A DNA stretch of 64,000 nucleotides from JABWCQ01 sp964530625 (lineage in GTDB: Bacteria > Electryoneota > RPQS01): the NCBI GenBank assembly GCA_964530625.1, contig CAZHAK010000001.1, positions 1 to 64,000 on the forward strand, given 5' to 3'. Below are positions 41,707-50,723 of this stretch, one piece after another (position 1 is the stretch's first letter; each line of letters opens with the position of its first letter). The translations under genes and the position numbers were made by a program. Below the pieces are notes generated by a model. The model searched no databases, was not told where the DNA came from, and was given only the letters and a program-made list of their open reading frames with translations.

Positions 41707-43550
41707 GGCGCGGGGTAATCATCTTGCTGTGGTTACCCTTGACCGCTTTGGGCATGGTCGAAGAGAGCGGCTCGCTCTACGGTTTCATGCTGGACACTTG
41801 TTCGACCTGCGCGTACGATAATTGGCTCTCTCATGTTTCGGAAAACAACGTTCGTCAAAACTATAATGACTACGGCCCTCCGAATCTTGATCCTGTGACA
41901 AACGGTTTTGGAGGATTTGCTTATATTCCGGAAAACGCGGAAGGGGACGCGACTCTGGCGCGCTGGCAGAGAGTTTTCGAATTCGCAATTGACAATAGAT
42001 GGCCCAGCGTGGATTCGATGCTTATGCTTTTTGCCAACGAGTGGAACTATGAGCTTGTACATTTAAGGGAAGTCTCGTTGCGGTGCGAGCACTATATCTT
42101 GCGCGAGCGGCTCGACTCAAGTTTCGTGGATACGAACGGCGACTCGCTCGCGGCCAACGATGTCATTGGCGGGTTTCGCAACGGTTGGGGCGTGTTTGTG
42201 TTCAATCCGTCGCCGCGCCATGCTCGTGCGATTGTTCAGGTACCGCATCCGCAAGACGATTACATGGCTCCGCCGGTCGCGACGGATATGTTCATGCGTG
42301 CGGGACTTTCAATTTTTATGCTGGCAGGCGCGGGCCGTGAAGTGATGTGGGACACGACGCAATCACTTTATGATAACTCATTGTCATTCTCCGATCCGTC
42401 GCGCAATCGCCGCCATCCGTTTGCGATTTTGACGGAAGTGGTCAAAGACGCTTGGGACACGCCGCCGGTCAGCCCGTTTATTGTGATTCAGGTGCACTCC
42501 TACGATCACAACGAACACTATCCCATCGGAGATTTGCAGGTCAGCGCCTTTCGCGACGATGACCAGCCTAATATGCCGCTCAGGGATGTGGGCGCGCATC
42601 GCGATTTCATCCACGCGCTGGGGCGCTTTCCGGTGCAAGGGATAGACGGCGACGAAACGATTATCACTCCGGTCAACGAATACATATCGCTTTGGTGCGA
42701 CCCGCGCTACTCTTATTTCGGCGAGGACACGGTGCTCATCAATTCAATTAACGATTTTCTTGGCGCGCCGGAGAATCAGCAGGCGCTCTATTGCCACGAA
42801 AATCACGACATGCAGTTTGACACGGAAAATTTCCTTCACATCGAGCTGGATGAATATCCCGACGCGCTCTGGAGTCCGACGAATTTCTTAAGATGGCTGC
42901 CCGGCGGCCCGCCCGCCCGCCTGTCAAATTTTCGCGTCGTGCTGGAATACTATTCCACACTCATTGACGCGATTGACCTGATGCTGACGTGGCACGAGAT
43001 TCCGGATGTCACGCCGCCGCAAGCGGGTCGGATTTTATCTGTGACGGAAAACTCCTCGACAAGCGTCTGGGTGAACTGGCAGCCCGCGGCCTTCGACCAG
43101 CACTTCGACACCTACGAAATTTTCTACGACACCGAAGCGATCTCTGAAACATCACCCAGTAAAACCCGTCTGTCATCAGCAAGCTACACCTCGCTGGGAA
43201 ATCAGAATACGACGAATCATCGTGTCTATAGTTTAACTTCGCCGCTCGACCGCTATCGTTTCGCGATTCGTGCCCGGGATCTTGCGGGCAATGTGTCGCC
43301 GTTGTCTCCCGAGTGGGGAATCATTGACAGCGTCATTCACGACGTGCGCCTTCATATGGATGGCGCAAACCTGAAGCTCGATTGGACCGGACAGTATTAT
43401 GACGACTATTACGAAGTCTGGGAATTTCCCTACGGCGCAGGCGGCTACTATATCATCGGCACAACCGACACCACGACATTTTCGTTTGCTCCGGACAACA
43501 CGGGTTACGGAGCGTCAATCATAATGGTTAAGAGAAACTTCTCACAATGA
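41703..43550 (+). CDS. Large exported protein, paralogue 2 of a tandem pair
   Basis: 615 residues with signal peptide MRRGVIILLWLPLTALGM. It shares the order of motifs of the preceding gene: DTCSTCAYDNWLSHVSE, YNDYGPPNLDPVTNGFGGFAYIP, NDVIGGFRNGWGVFVFN, VQVPHPQDD, MLAGAGREVMWDTTQS, DPSRNRRHPFAIL, IQVHSYDHN, NFLHIELDEYPDALW, and the C-terminal Fn3-like NWQPAAFDQHFDTYEIFYD. Conserved HP, HSYDH and HIELDE stretches look like functional residues of an unknown enzyme or binding domain. The ATG overlaps the upstream stop (ATGA), and the next gene overlaps it in the same way. Confidence 0.75.
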   Translation: MRRGVIILLWLPLTALGMVEESGSLYGFMLDTCSTCAYDNWLSHVSENNVRQNYNDYGPPNLDPVTNGFGGFAYIPENAEGDATLARWQRVFEFAIDNRWPSVDSMLMLFANEWNYELVHLREVSLRCEHYILRERLDSSFVDTNGDSLAANDVIGGFRNGWGVFVFNPSPRHARAIVQVPHPQDDYMAPPVATDMFMRAGLSIFMLAGAGREVMWDTTQSLYDNSLSFSDPSRNRRHPFAILTEVVKDAWDTPPVSPFIVIQVHSYDHNEHYPIGDLQVSAFRDDDQPNMPLRDVGAHRDFIHALGRFPVQGIDGDETIITPVNEYISLWCDPRYSYFGEDTVLINSINDFLGAPENQQALYCHENHDMQFDTENFLHIELDEYPDALWSPTNFLRWLPGGPPARLSNFRVVLEYYSTLIDAIDLMLTWHEIPDVTPPQAGRILSVTENSSTSVWVNWQPAAFDQHFDTYEIFYDTEAISETSPSKTRLSSASYTSLGNQNTTNHRVYSLTSPLDRYRFAIRARDLAGNVSPLSPEWGIIDSVIHDVRLHMDGANLKLDWTGQYYDDYYEVWEFPYGAGGYYIIGTTDTTTFSFAPDNTGYGASIIMVKRNFSQ

Positions 43551-43987
43551 CCATCCGCCGCGCCGCCACCCCCGCCGACTTGCGCAAAATATACCCCGTC
43601 ATCCGCGAATTGCGTCCGCACCTCTCCGAAAATGAGTTCGTGGAACAGGCGCTGCGGCAGGCCGAGGCGCACAGCTACATCCTTATATATGTAGAGGACG
43701 CGCAGGGCAAACCCGCCGCCGTGGCCGGGTACCGAAAAACCGAGATGTTACATTGGGGAAAAGTTTTGTATATTGATGACTTGGTCACGGCAGAGACCGC
43801 GCGCGGTCACGGCTACGCTGACCATTTGTTCAACTACATCGTCACAGAAGCCCGCGAAAACGGGCTTGACGCCGTTCACCTCGACAGCGGCACACACTCC
43901 GGGCGCTGGGATGCCCACCGATTTTACCTGAAACATGGCATGAACATCACGAGTTATCACTTCGTCTTGAATCTGAAAACAACATAA
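43547..43987 (+). CDS. GNAT-family N-acetyltransferase
   Basis: 146 residues with the GNAT fold: VAGYRKTEMLHWGKVLYIDDLVTAETARGHGYADHLFNYIV carries the acetyl-CoA loop (R-G-x-G-Y/A), then AVHLDSGTHSGRWDAHRFYLKHGMNITSYHFVL, where the conserved Tyr of strand 6-7 (FYLKHGM) is present. The substrate is unknown. Translationally coupled to the large exported paralogues by a four-base overlap, and 14 nt before the PpiC operon. Confidence 0.85.
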   Translation: MTIRRAATPADLRKIYPVIRELRPHLSENEFVEQALRQAEAHSYILIYVEDAQGKPAAVAGYRKTEMLHWGKVLYIDDLVTAETARGHGYADHLFNYIVTEARENGLDAVHLDSGTHSGRWDAHRFYLKHGMNITSYHFVLNLKTT

Positions 43988-44001
43988 ACGGATCGAAAAA
44001 A

Positions 44002-45741
44002 ATGCAACGCACTCTAATGCTCTTGAGCCTGTTGGCGATACTTTTGGTCGCCGGCTGCACGAAGCAGGACCCATACGTCGCCAAAGTCGGCAGCGAGACC
44101 ATCACCGAGCAGGAATATCGCGACGCGATGATCACGCAATTCCGCACGGATGAAAACATTCAGCAGCGCGGCCTCGATGAGCGCAAGAAGCTCGCTCGTG
44201 ATATGGCGCTGGAAGAAGCCAAGTATCTTGAAGGCATGGCGCGCAAGTATGACGAGAATCCGGAGATCGCGCAAAATATCGGCAACACCGCCAAGCGCCG
44301 CGCGCTCGATTTGCTCTATGAAGAGAAAGTCATTAACGCGGTTATCACGCCCGCGAAGCTGAAGGATTTCTACGACCACACCTCCAAGGAAATCACGGCG
44401 CGCCATATCCTGATCAAAAAGAGCGCGAACGATTCGACGGACGCGGACAAAGCGCGGCTCAAAGGTCGCATTGATTCCATCAAGACCGCCATCGACAAGG
44501 GACTCGACTTCAAAGTCGCCGCGGCGACTTTGAACGAAGACGCGACGACGGCTCCGGACTCGGGAGATTTGGGTTGGTTTCCGTGGGGCAGAATGGTGGA
44601 CGAATTTCAGCGCGCCGCGTGGAGCGCAAAACCAAAAACTCTCACGGGCCCGGTCGAGTCACCGTTCGGTTGGCACCTGATTTGGGTGGATTCCGTGCGG
44701 CAGGTGGAAGGTCGCCAGCCGTTTGAAGAGTCCAAGAACGACATCATGGCGCGGATGCGCGAAGCGGAGGGCCAGGCGTTGTCGGAAAAAGCGCGCGACT
44801 ATGTCAATAGTCTGCACGATGAATATAATCTGAAGATAGATGAGAATGTGTTGAACGCGTTCTCGACCAAACTTCAGGATCCACAGATGTCGTTGAATAA
44901 GGAACTTGGCCCGATGTTCACGGCGGAGGAAAAGGCTCAAGTTGCCGCGACGCACAAACTCGGAACCGTCACGGTGAATGATTTGATTTTGAAAGTCGGC
45001 GGCAATGCCTACCGCGTGGATTGGAAGAATCCGCAATCCGTGAAAGACTTGCTGCACGCTGTTTGCGAGCCGCAATTTCTGGAAGACAAGGCGGAGAAGG
45101 ACGGCTTCATGAAGCGCGCGATGAACGATCCTCAAGTCGTGCAGCAGAAGAAGTCCGCCATCATGCGATTAGTCGAAAAAGTTGAAATTTCCGAAAAGCT
45201 CGATCAAAGCGAAGAGTCCGACAAAGCCTATTACGAAGCACACTTGCAGGATTTTATTCAGCCCGAGACGCGCACAATCCGCGAAATCTTCATCAAAGAA
45301 GACAGCAGCAAAGCCGCTCGTGTCCACAACCGCGCCAAGCAAGGCGAAAACTTCACCAAATTGGCCTGGCAGTTTAACGAAAAAGAATCCACAAAGCGCG
45401 ACAGCGGCCGCATCGGACCGTTTGAAGAAAAGCGTTTCGGATTGATCGGCAAGACCGCTTTCCAACTTGAGAAGAAAGGCGACATTTCGGACGTCGTGAA
45501 AATCGGCAAGAACTTCTCGGTGGTGCAATTGCTCGACATTCTGCCGTCGCGCACGAAGTCATGGGAAGAAGCCAAGAACGACGCGCGGCGCGAAAACCGC
45601 GTGGTGCGGACGCAGCAATTGCAGGATGAACTGGAAAAGATGTTGACGAGCCGCTACCCGATCAAAATTGATGAAGAGAAGCTGTCGACCATGTGGCCGT
45701 TGCCTCCAGAGCGGCAGGAACGTGCTGTTCGTGACCAATAA
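44002..45741 (+). CDS. PpiC-type peptidyl-prolyl isomerase lipoprotein
   Basis: 579 residues. Lipobox LLVAGC (Cys about 19) marks a lipoprotein. A SurA-like N-terminal helical region follows (VAKVGSETITEQEYRDAM). Parvulin-type domain 1 starts ITARHILIKKSANDST and holds GDLGWFPWGRMVDEFQ and PVESPFGWHLIWVD. Later, ETRTIREIFIKEDSSKAA and KRDSGRIGPFEEKRFGLIGKTAF form a second, more divergent parvulin domain. Such proteins help outer-membrane proteins fold in the periplasm. First of three consecutive SurA/PpiC-like genes. Confidence 0.88.
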   Translation: MQRTLMLLSLLAILLVAGCTKQDPYVAKVGSETITEQEYRDAMITQFRTDENIQQRGLDERKKLARDMALEEAKYLEGMARKYDENPEIAQNIGNTAKRRALDLLYEEKVINAVITPAKLKDFYDHTSKEITARHILIKKSANDSTDADKARLKGRIDSIKTAIDKGLDFKVAAATLNEDATTAPDSGDLGWFPWGRMVDEFQRAAWSAKPKTLTGPVESPFGWHLIWVDSVRQVEGRQPFEESKNDIMARMREAEGQALSEKARDYVNSLHDEYNLKIDENVLNAFSTKLQDPQMSLNKELGPMFTAEEKAQVAATHKLGTVTVNDLILKVGGNAYRVDWKNPQSVKDLLHAVCEPQFLEDKAEKDGFMKRAMNDPQVVQQKKSAIMRLVEKVEISEKLDQSEESDKAYYEAHLQDFIQPETRTIREIFIKEDSSKAARVHNRAKQGENFTKLAWQFNEKESTKRDSGRIGPFEEKRFGLIGKTAFQLEKKGDISDVVKIGKNFSVVQLLDILPSRTKSWEEAKNDARRENRVVRTQQLQDELEKMLTSRYPIKIDEEKLSTMWPLPPERQERAVRDQ

Positions 45742-46516
45742 GAGGCTTGCGCTGGCGTTCGCGCTGACGTTGATCATCGGCTGTGGCGAACAGGATAAGA
45801 GCGACGTGATCGCCGAAGCAGGCGAGCGGAGGTTGACGCGCGCGGAGTTTCAAGCGAACACCGGTTTGAACTACGACAATCTTTCTGCAGAAGAAAGGTT
45901 GCCGCTCTTGACCGAGTGGATTGATATGGTGGTAATCGAGCAGGAGATTGCCCGCTCGGGTTTGCGCAACGATCCCATGGTTCTCAATCAAGAGCGCAAC
46001 CTTCTCGCGCAATATTATCGCGCCATACTGCTCTCTCGTCAAGCCGCGCCCGAGATGACGGATTCTCTGATCACGGAATACTACTCCGCGCATCTGGTCG
46101 AATTCAAAAGACCGACGGACAGTTATCTGATAGAGAGTTTCTGGTGCGAGTCGGAAGATTCGCTGAACGCGTTTCGCCGCGCGCTCCAAAAAGCCGACAC
46201 TGCGAACTTGAAGTCCGGCATCGTGATTTGGGAGGGCAAGTGGCTCGCTTCCACGGACGATCTGGAGCCGCCGCTTTTGTACGGACTTCGCGCGATTCAG
46301 CCCGGCGAACTGACGCAAGTGTTGCCGTTTGGTGAAGGTTATAGACTGGTGCGCTTGCATGAAGTATATCCAAAAGGCGCGCAGCTCGGTCTTGACGCGG
46401 TGCGCGGCGAAATCCGGGAACGACTTTTAACCGAGCAGAGTCAAAGAAGACAGGAGCGGTGGGAAAACGAATTGCGCGGCCGCTACCAACCAAAGATAAT
46501 GGGTGAATCGAAATGA
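45722..46516 (+). CDS. SurA-like periplasmic lipoprotein
   Basis: About 264 residues. Lipobox LIIGCG at the end of LALAFALTLIIGC predicts a lipoprotein. The body has the SurA-type N-terminal region (VIAEAGERRLTRAEFQANTGLNYDNLSAEERLPLLTEWIDMVVIEQEIARSGL) and a divergent isomerase-like domain (DSYLIESFWCESEDSLNAFRRALQKADTANLK; then AIQPGELTQVLPFGEGYRLVRLHEVYPKG). The parvulin catalytic residues are not clear. GTG 45722 follows AGGA only 2 nt away; GTG 45731 is an alternative. It overlaps the upstream gene by about 20 nt and the next by four (ATGA). Confidence 0.75.
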   Translation: MLFVTNKRLALAFALTLIIGCGEQDKSDVIAEAGERRLTRAEFQANTGLNYDNLSAEERLPLLTEWIDMVVIEQEIARSGLRNDPMVLNQERNLLAQYYRAILLSRQAAPEMTDSLITEYYSAHLVEFKRPTDSYLIESFWCESEDSLNAFRRALQKADTANLKSGIVIWEGKWLASTDDLEPPLLYGLRAIQPGELTQVLPFGEGYRLVRLHEVYPKGAQLGLDAVRGEIRERLLTEQSQRRQERWENELRGRYQPKIMGESK

Positions 46517-47787
46517 TAAGACTGTTGGTCGCAGCGCTTATGGCCTGCGTCATGATTTCGAATGCGGAAGAAATTATTGACCGGGTTGTCGCCGTAGTGG
46601 ACGACGAGATCATTCTCGAATCCGAAGTTTTGCAGTACATGCAATACTCGATGGGCGCGCGCGGATCAATTGATTCGCTCTCGGAAGATCAGTTGAACGA
46701 ACTGTCCGGGCAGGTGCTGGACGATCTGGTGGCGCAAAAACTGCTGCTCACGCGCGCGCGCATGGACTCGATTACCGTGTCGCAGAAGGAAGTGGACCGC
46801 GAACTCGACAATCGCATCGCCAATTTAATGGAGCAGGTCGGCGGTCAGGAAAAGCTCGAGTCGTACTATGATATGCCCCTGCCCAAAATCAAACGGCAGT
46901 TCAGGCCGTTGGTGCAGGAGACGCTCCTAATCGAGCGTATTCGCCGCCAACAGCTTGCGTCAGTGAAGGTCTCGCGCAGTGAAGTCGTGGAGTTCTGGAA
47001 CTCCATCAAGGATTCCGTCCCGCCGTTGAGAGACGCGATTCGGCTTGCGCACATTCTCTTGCAGGACCGCGTATCGGAAAAGTCAATAGATGCCGCCATT
47101 GCACGCGCGGATTCGGCTCGTGCGGAAATTCTCGCGGGAAAGTTTACCTTTGAAGAATACGCGTCACGATTTTCCGACGACGCCGGAACAGCGGCTCGCG
47201 GTGGAAAATTAGGCACGACCAATCGCGGTGACTTGGTGCCCGAGTACGAAGCGGTGGCGTACGCGCTCGAACCCGGCGACATCAGCGCGCCTGTCGTCTC
47301 GCCGTTTGGTGTGCATTTGATTCGACTAAACGAGCGCACTGGCGAAAAGATCAACACGAACCATATTCTTTTCAAGATTGTGCCCGCCGCGGGGGACGAA
47401 CAGAAAACAATGGCCGATGCCGAATCTTTGGTCGTGCGTCTGCGCAACGGCGATGACTTCGTGGAGCTGGCGCTGAATTTATCCGCCGACACAAAGACTT
47501 CAGCGAACGGCGGCGACTTGGGTTGGTTCAGTCCGGCGGAACTTCCCGACGAGTTTATGAAGCCTGTCGAAGGCAAAAGAAAGGGCGAGATTACAGATCC
47601 CTTCCGCACGGTCTTCGGAGTACATATTGTCAAAATCTCCGACCGCGTGTTTTCGCGCGCGATCACTTTAGATGAAGACTTCAGCCGCATCGAGCAAATG
47701 GCTCTGACCAAAAAGCAGGATGAAGAATTCAAAAAGTGGATTGACAAACTCACGCAAGAAACGTATGTAGAACGAAAGGCGAGTTAG
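46513..47787 (+). CDS. surA: Periplasmic chaperone and peptidyl-prolyl isomerase SurA-like
   Basis: 424 residues, the length of SurA (428 in E. coli). Signal peptide MIRLLVAALMACVMISNA. The N-terminal chaperone domain opens IIDRVVAVVDDEIILESEVLQYM. Two parvulin domains follow: one from IRLAHILLQDRVSEKS with GGKLGTTNRGDLVPEYE and SPFGVHLIRLNE, the second from NTNHILFKIV with GGDLGWFSPAELPDEF and TVFGVHIVKISD. SurA escorts outer-membrane proteins across the periplasm. As last of three SurA/PpiC-like genes it probably forms one operon with them. Confidence 0.9.
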   Translation: MIRLLVAALMACVMISNAEEIIDRVVAVVDDEIILESEVLQYMQYSMGARGSIDSLSEDQLNELSGQVLDDLVAQKLLLTRARMDSITVSQKEVDRELDNRIANLMEQVGGQEKLESYYDMPLPKIKRQFRPLVQETLLIERIRRQQLASVKVSRSEVVEFWNSIKDSVPPLRDAIRLAHILLQDRVSEKSIDAAIARADSARAEILAGKFTFEEYASRFSDDAGTAARGGKLGTTNRGDLVPEYEAVAYALEPGDISAPVVSPFGVHLIRLNERTGEKINTNHILFKIVPAAGDEQKTMADAESLVVRLRNGDDFVELALNLSADTKTSANGGDLGWFSPAELPDEFMKPVEGKRKGEITDPFRTVFGVHIVKISDRVFSRAITLDEDFSRIEQMALTKKQDEEFKKWIDKLTQETYVERKAS

Positions 47788-47800
47788 AGGAATGCATCAC

Positions 47801-48505
47801 ATGATGAGTTGGCTTGCGGCAGTCCTGTTTCTTGTTGCCACGATGGGATTTGCCACCGAAGAAACTTTGCGCGAGCAATTGCAAACGCGCAAGGCAGCCT
47901 CAAAGGCGAAATCCGCTCCAGAACAGACTGAAATGTTTGAGCGTGGAGTGACGGATGTCAAGAACTCGGGCGTGCTTGAGAGCGCGAAAAAAACCGGAGA
48001 CATTGCTCCGGGATTCAAGTTGATGGATGCCACAGGAAAGCAAGCCGCGCTGGTTGATTTCTTGAAAAACGGTCCGGTGGTGTTGACATGGTATCGCGGA
48101 GGTTGGTGTCCTTACTGCAATTTAGCGTTGCACGCGATGCAGGAACATCTCGCGGAGATTAAAGCTGCCGGCGCGGCACTCGTGGCCATTTCGCCTGAAC
48201 AACCCGATTCAAGTTTGACGACGGTCGAGCGGCATTCGCTTGAGTTTGCCGTGTTAAGCGACTTGCATAACAAGGTCGCGCGTGATTACGGAATCGTGTT
48301 TACGTTGCCGGACTATCTTCAACCGATCTACGACAACAATTTGAAGCTCTCGGAATACAATCTCGACAAGAGCATGGAGCTTCCACTGGCCGCAACGTAT
48401 ATTATCGGCACGGATGGTCTAATCAAGTGGCACTATCTGAATGGCGACTACCGCGAGCGCGCCGAACCTGCCGACATTGTTGCCGCGCTAAATGAATTGA
48501 AGTAA
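47801..48505 (+). CDS. Exported peroxiredoxin-like (AhpC/TSA) protein
   Basis: 234 residues. An N-terminal signal sequence (MMSWLAAVLFLVATMGFA) exports it. The thioredoxin-fold domain starts KTGDIAPGFKLMDATGKQAAL and carries the redox site WYRGGWCPYCNLALHAM, a C-x-x-C site like that of the AhpC/TSA-type alkyl hydroperoxide reductases. YIIGTDGLIKWHYLNGDYRERAEPADIVAAL is the usual end. Likely a periplasmic thiol peroxidase or reductase. ATG 47801 is preferred because AGAGGA then sits 9 nt upstream. It is 13 nt after surA. Confidence 0.85.
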   Translation: MMSWLAAVLFLVATMGFATEETLREQLQTRKAASKAKSAPEQTEMFERGVTDVKNSGVLESAKKTGDIAPGFKLMDATGKQAALVDFLKNGPVVLTWYRGGWCPYCNLALHAMQEHLAEIKAAGAALVAISPEQPDSSLTTVERHSLEFAVLSDLHNKVARDYGIVFTLPDYLQPIYDNNLKLSEYNLDKSMELPLAATYIIGTDGLIKWHYLNGDYRERAEPADIVAALNELK

Positions 48506-48524
48506 ACAAGAATTGCCTCACAGC

Positions 48525-48555
48525 AAAAACCCCTCGCAAGAGGGGTTTTCTTATT
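48525..48555 (+). terminator. Rho-independent terminator
   Basis: AAAACCCCTC (48526-48535), loop GCAA, GAGGGGTTTT (48540-48549), then CTTATTT. It ends the mfd-side operon of SurA-like genes and peroxiredoxin. Confidence 0.88.
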
Positions 48556-48559
48556 TCTG

Positions 48560-48603
48560 ATCTCCCCCTATTCTTGTCTGCAAGAATGGGGAGAATAAGG
48601 GGG
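48560..48603. repeat. Palindromic repeat after the terminator
   Basis: CTCCCCCTATTCTTG-TCTG-CAAGAATGGGGAG, followed by AATAAGGGGGG. It resembles family C in layout (palindrome followed by an AATAAGGGGG-like tail) but the arms differ. Confidence 0.55.
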
Positions 48604-48622
48604 GCTTCCGCTTAGACAAATT

Positions 48623-49078
48623 CTAGTCGGACATCGGAATTGTCAGCACCGCGCAAGGCGCCCGTCTGACAACTGCTTCAGCAACCGAACCAAACAAGAA
48701 TCGCCTGATTCCCGTTCTGCCGTGTGTTGCGATAACAATCACGTTAGCCTTGATGTTATCAGCCATCAACACAATCTCATGCGCGGGATCACCCATCTTC
48801 AGATGCTTAGTCACGTTGATTTCCGGCTTGACATATTCCTTGATCGCATTATCGAGTGTTTTGCGATAACTCAACATCAACTCAGATTCGTATTGCTTGA
48901 CGTCGAAAGCCGCGCTGCCGGAGGCGGGTGGAAGGTCCACCAACGGAACAGGAGGCACAACATGCAGGATGTACAACTCGGCATTGTAACGACCCGCAAG
49001 GTCGTTTGCGGTAGCAAGCGCCCGGTATGAAGGTTTGGAAAAGTCAATTGGGCAAAGGATTTTGCGGAAGTCAAGCAT
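48623..49078 (-). CDS. Universal stress protein (UspA family)
   Basis: 151 residues with one UspA domain: FRKILCPIDFSKPSYRALATANDLA at the N-terminus, KANVIVIATHGRTGIRRFLFGSVAEAVVRRAPCAVLTI at the C-terminus. The ATP-binding motif G-2x-G-9x-G-S/T is seen as GRTGIRRFLFGS, so an ATP-binding type is likely. Stress-linked, cytoplasmic. GAGG lies 8 nt upstream of ATG 49078. It reads opposite to its neighbours, so is transcribed alone. Confidence 0.93.
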   Translation of the reverse strand: MLDFRKILCPIDFSKPSYRALATANDLAGRYNAELYILHVVPPVPLVDLPPASGSAAFDVKQYESELMLSYRKTLDNAIKEYVKPEINVTKHLKMGDPAHEIVLMADNIKANVIVIATHGRTGIRRFLFGSVAEAVVRRAPCAVLTIPMSD

Positions 49079-49170
49079 GACACACCTCTGGTAGTTTCGC
49101 GTTGAAAAATTGCGCTCGATTGCGTATTTTGAAGTCGTAATTGCGGCCGGTTAAAGGTTACAATCGCAAA

Positions 49171-49233
49171 CAGGACGATAAGTTCCCGCGGGGGTAAGCT
49201 GACACAGTTAGTCAGCTTCCCGCAGGACGATAA
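49171..49233. repeat. Hairpin flanked by an 11-bp direct repeat before the CoA-transferase gene
   Basis: CAGGACGATAA occurs at 49171-49181 and 49223-49233. Between them lies a stem of GGGTAAGCTGAC and GTCAGCTTCCC (49193-49204 and 49211-49221, one bulge). It could be a small inserted element with target duplication, or a leader RNA structure; no known riboswitch is recognised. Confidence 0.5.
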
Positions 49234-49252
49234 TATAAGGAAAAAGCAGGAT

Positions 49253-50563
49253 ATGAGCTCGCATATTATAACACCTCCGGCAGCTCCGCCCGAAGTACTG
49301 GAGAAAGCGGTAGATGCACTTCGTTGTGTGACATCAAACAGCCGGGTTTTTGTCGGGTCAGGTTTGGCCGTTCCGCAGTTATTGGTGGATGCTTTGGCGG
49401 CTCGCGCGCCGGAATTGGAGGATGTGGAAGTCGCACATCTGATGACTTTTGGTCCGGCTCCCTACTCCGCGCCGGGAATGGAGAAGAGTTTCCGCACCAA
49501 CGCGCTGTTTACCGGCGCCAACGTCCGTCCCGCGATTAACGAGGGTCGCGGCGATTACACGCCGATTTTCCTCTCGGAAATTCCCGCGCTGATTCGCAGT
49601 GGTTCGTTCAATATTGACACCTGTCTGGTCCAGATTGCGCCCGCCGACTATCACGGCTACTGCAGTTTAGGAATTGATTGTGCCTGTACCTTGGAAGCGG
49701 CGCGTCATGCCAAGAACGTGATCGCCTTGGTCAACGAGAACATGCCGCGCGTCTATGGCGAGAACTTTTTGCACAAGTCCGTCTTTCGCTCGTTTGTGCA
49801 CTATACTCATCCGCTGCCCGAACTGCCGCGCAAGACTCCCAGCGACGAAGAAAAACTCATCGGCTTGTTCTGCGCCGAACTCGTACCCAACGGAGCCTGT
49901 CTGCAATTAGGCATCGGCGCGATTCCCGACGCCGTGCTCGCCGCTCTGACCAGCAAGCGCGATCTCGGTATGCACACCGAAATGTTCTCCGACGGCGCGG
50001 TGGAATTGGTCAAAGCCGGAGTCATCAACTGCTCGGCAAAAAATTATCACCGCGACAAGATGATTGCCAGCTTCGTGCTCGGCACGAAGATGCTCTATGA
50101 TTTCATTCGCAGTAATCCGTTAGTCGAGTTCCGTCCGGTGGATCACACCAACGATCCGTTTATCATTGCGCGCAACGACAAAATGATTTCCATTAACAGC
50201 GCGCTGCAAATTGATTTGACGGGACAGGTTTGCGCGGACTCCATCGGTCACAGTATTTTCTCGGGCTTCGGCGGACAGGTGGACTTTGTGCGCGGCGCGT
50301 CGAGAAGCAACGGCGGCAAGCCGATAGTCGCATTGGAATCCACGGCCAAGAGCGGCACGATTTCGCGCATCACTCCGGTGCTCTCGCCGGGCGCGGGCGT
50401 CGTCACCAGCCGCGCCGACGTGCACTATGTCGTCACCGAATACGGCACGGCGTTCCTGCACGGCAAAACCATTCGTCAGCGCGCGCACGCTCTGATCAGC
50501 ATCGCGCACCCCAAGTTCCGCGAAGAACTAAAATACGCCGCCGAGCAACGTAAGCTGATTTAA
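49253..50563 (+). CDS. Acetyl-CoA hydrolase/transferase, 4-hydroxybutyrate CoA-transferase-like
   Basis: 436 residues. Moves CoA between acetyl-CoA and a carboxylate such as 4-hydroxybutyrate or butyrate; cytoplasmic. Family blocks: RVFVGSGLAVPQLLVDAL, the conserved PADYHGYCSLGIDC, LQLGIGAIPDAVLAAL, LGMHTEMFSDGAVELV (the Glu after HT is the expected catalytic residue), IFSGFGGQVDFVRGA and VVTEYGTAFLHGKTIRQRA. It could serve fermentation or acyl-CoA salvage; the true acceptor is not readable. ATG 49253 follows AAGGAAAAAGCAGGAT. Confidence 0.92.
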   Translation: MSSHIITPPAAPPEVLEKAVDALRCVTSNSRVFVGSGLAVPQLLVDALAARAPELEDVEVAHLMTFGPAPYSAPGMEKSFRTNALFTGANVRPAINEGRGDYTPIFLSEIPALIRSGSFNIDTCLVQIAPADYHGYCSLGIDCACTLEAARHAKNVIALVNENMPRVYGENFLHKSVFRSFVHYTHPLPELPRKTPSDEEKLIGLFCAELVPNGACLQLGIGAIPDAVLAALTSKRDLGMHTEMFSDGAVELVKAGVINCSAKNYHRDKMIASFVLGTKMLYDFIRSNPLVEFRPVDHTNDPFIIARNDKMISINSALQIDLTGQVCADSIGHSIFSGFGGQVDFVRGASRSNGGKPIVALESTAKSGTISRITPVLSPGAGVVTSRADVHYVVTEYGTAFLHGKTIRQRAHALISIAHPKFREELKYAAEQRKLI

Positions 50564-50625
50564 TCCGTATCTCCCCTGCGTTTACGATACTGTCATCCTG
50601 AACGCAGTGAAGGATCTCTCCGGTC

Positions 50626-50656
50626 TCCCCCCAAATCCGCCGCGGATTTGGGGGGA
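50626..50656. repeat. REP-like palindrome family C, copy 2
   Basis: TCCCCCCAAATCCG-CCG-CGGATTTGGGGGGA, 31 bp. Nearly identical to 19361-19391, and followed in both by an AGTAAGGGG or AATAAAGGGG tail. Confidence 0.8.
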
Positions 50657-50723
50657 ATAAAGGGGGCAAACACCCAAGCGGCTCCCAAAGTTCATATCTC
50701 AACAAACCGAGGTAGGAATTCCC

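Noticed and set aside
49141..49252. Known riboswitch upstream of the CoA-transferase
   Set aside because: A hairpin is present but none of the consensus cores I know (for example cobalamin, TPP, SAM, glycine) can be recognised.
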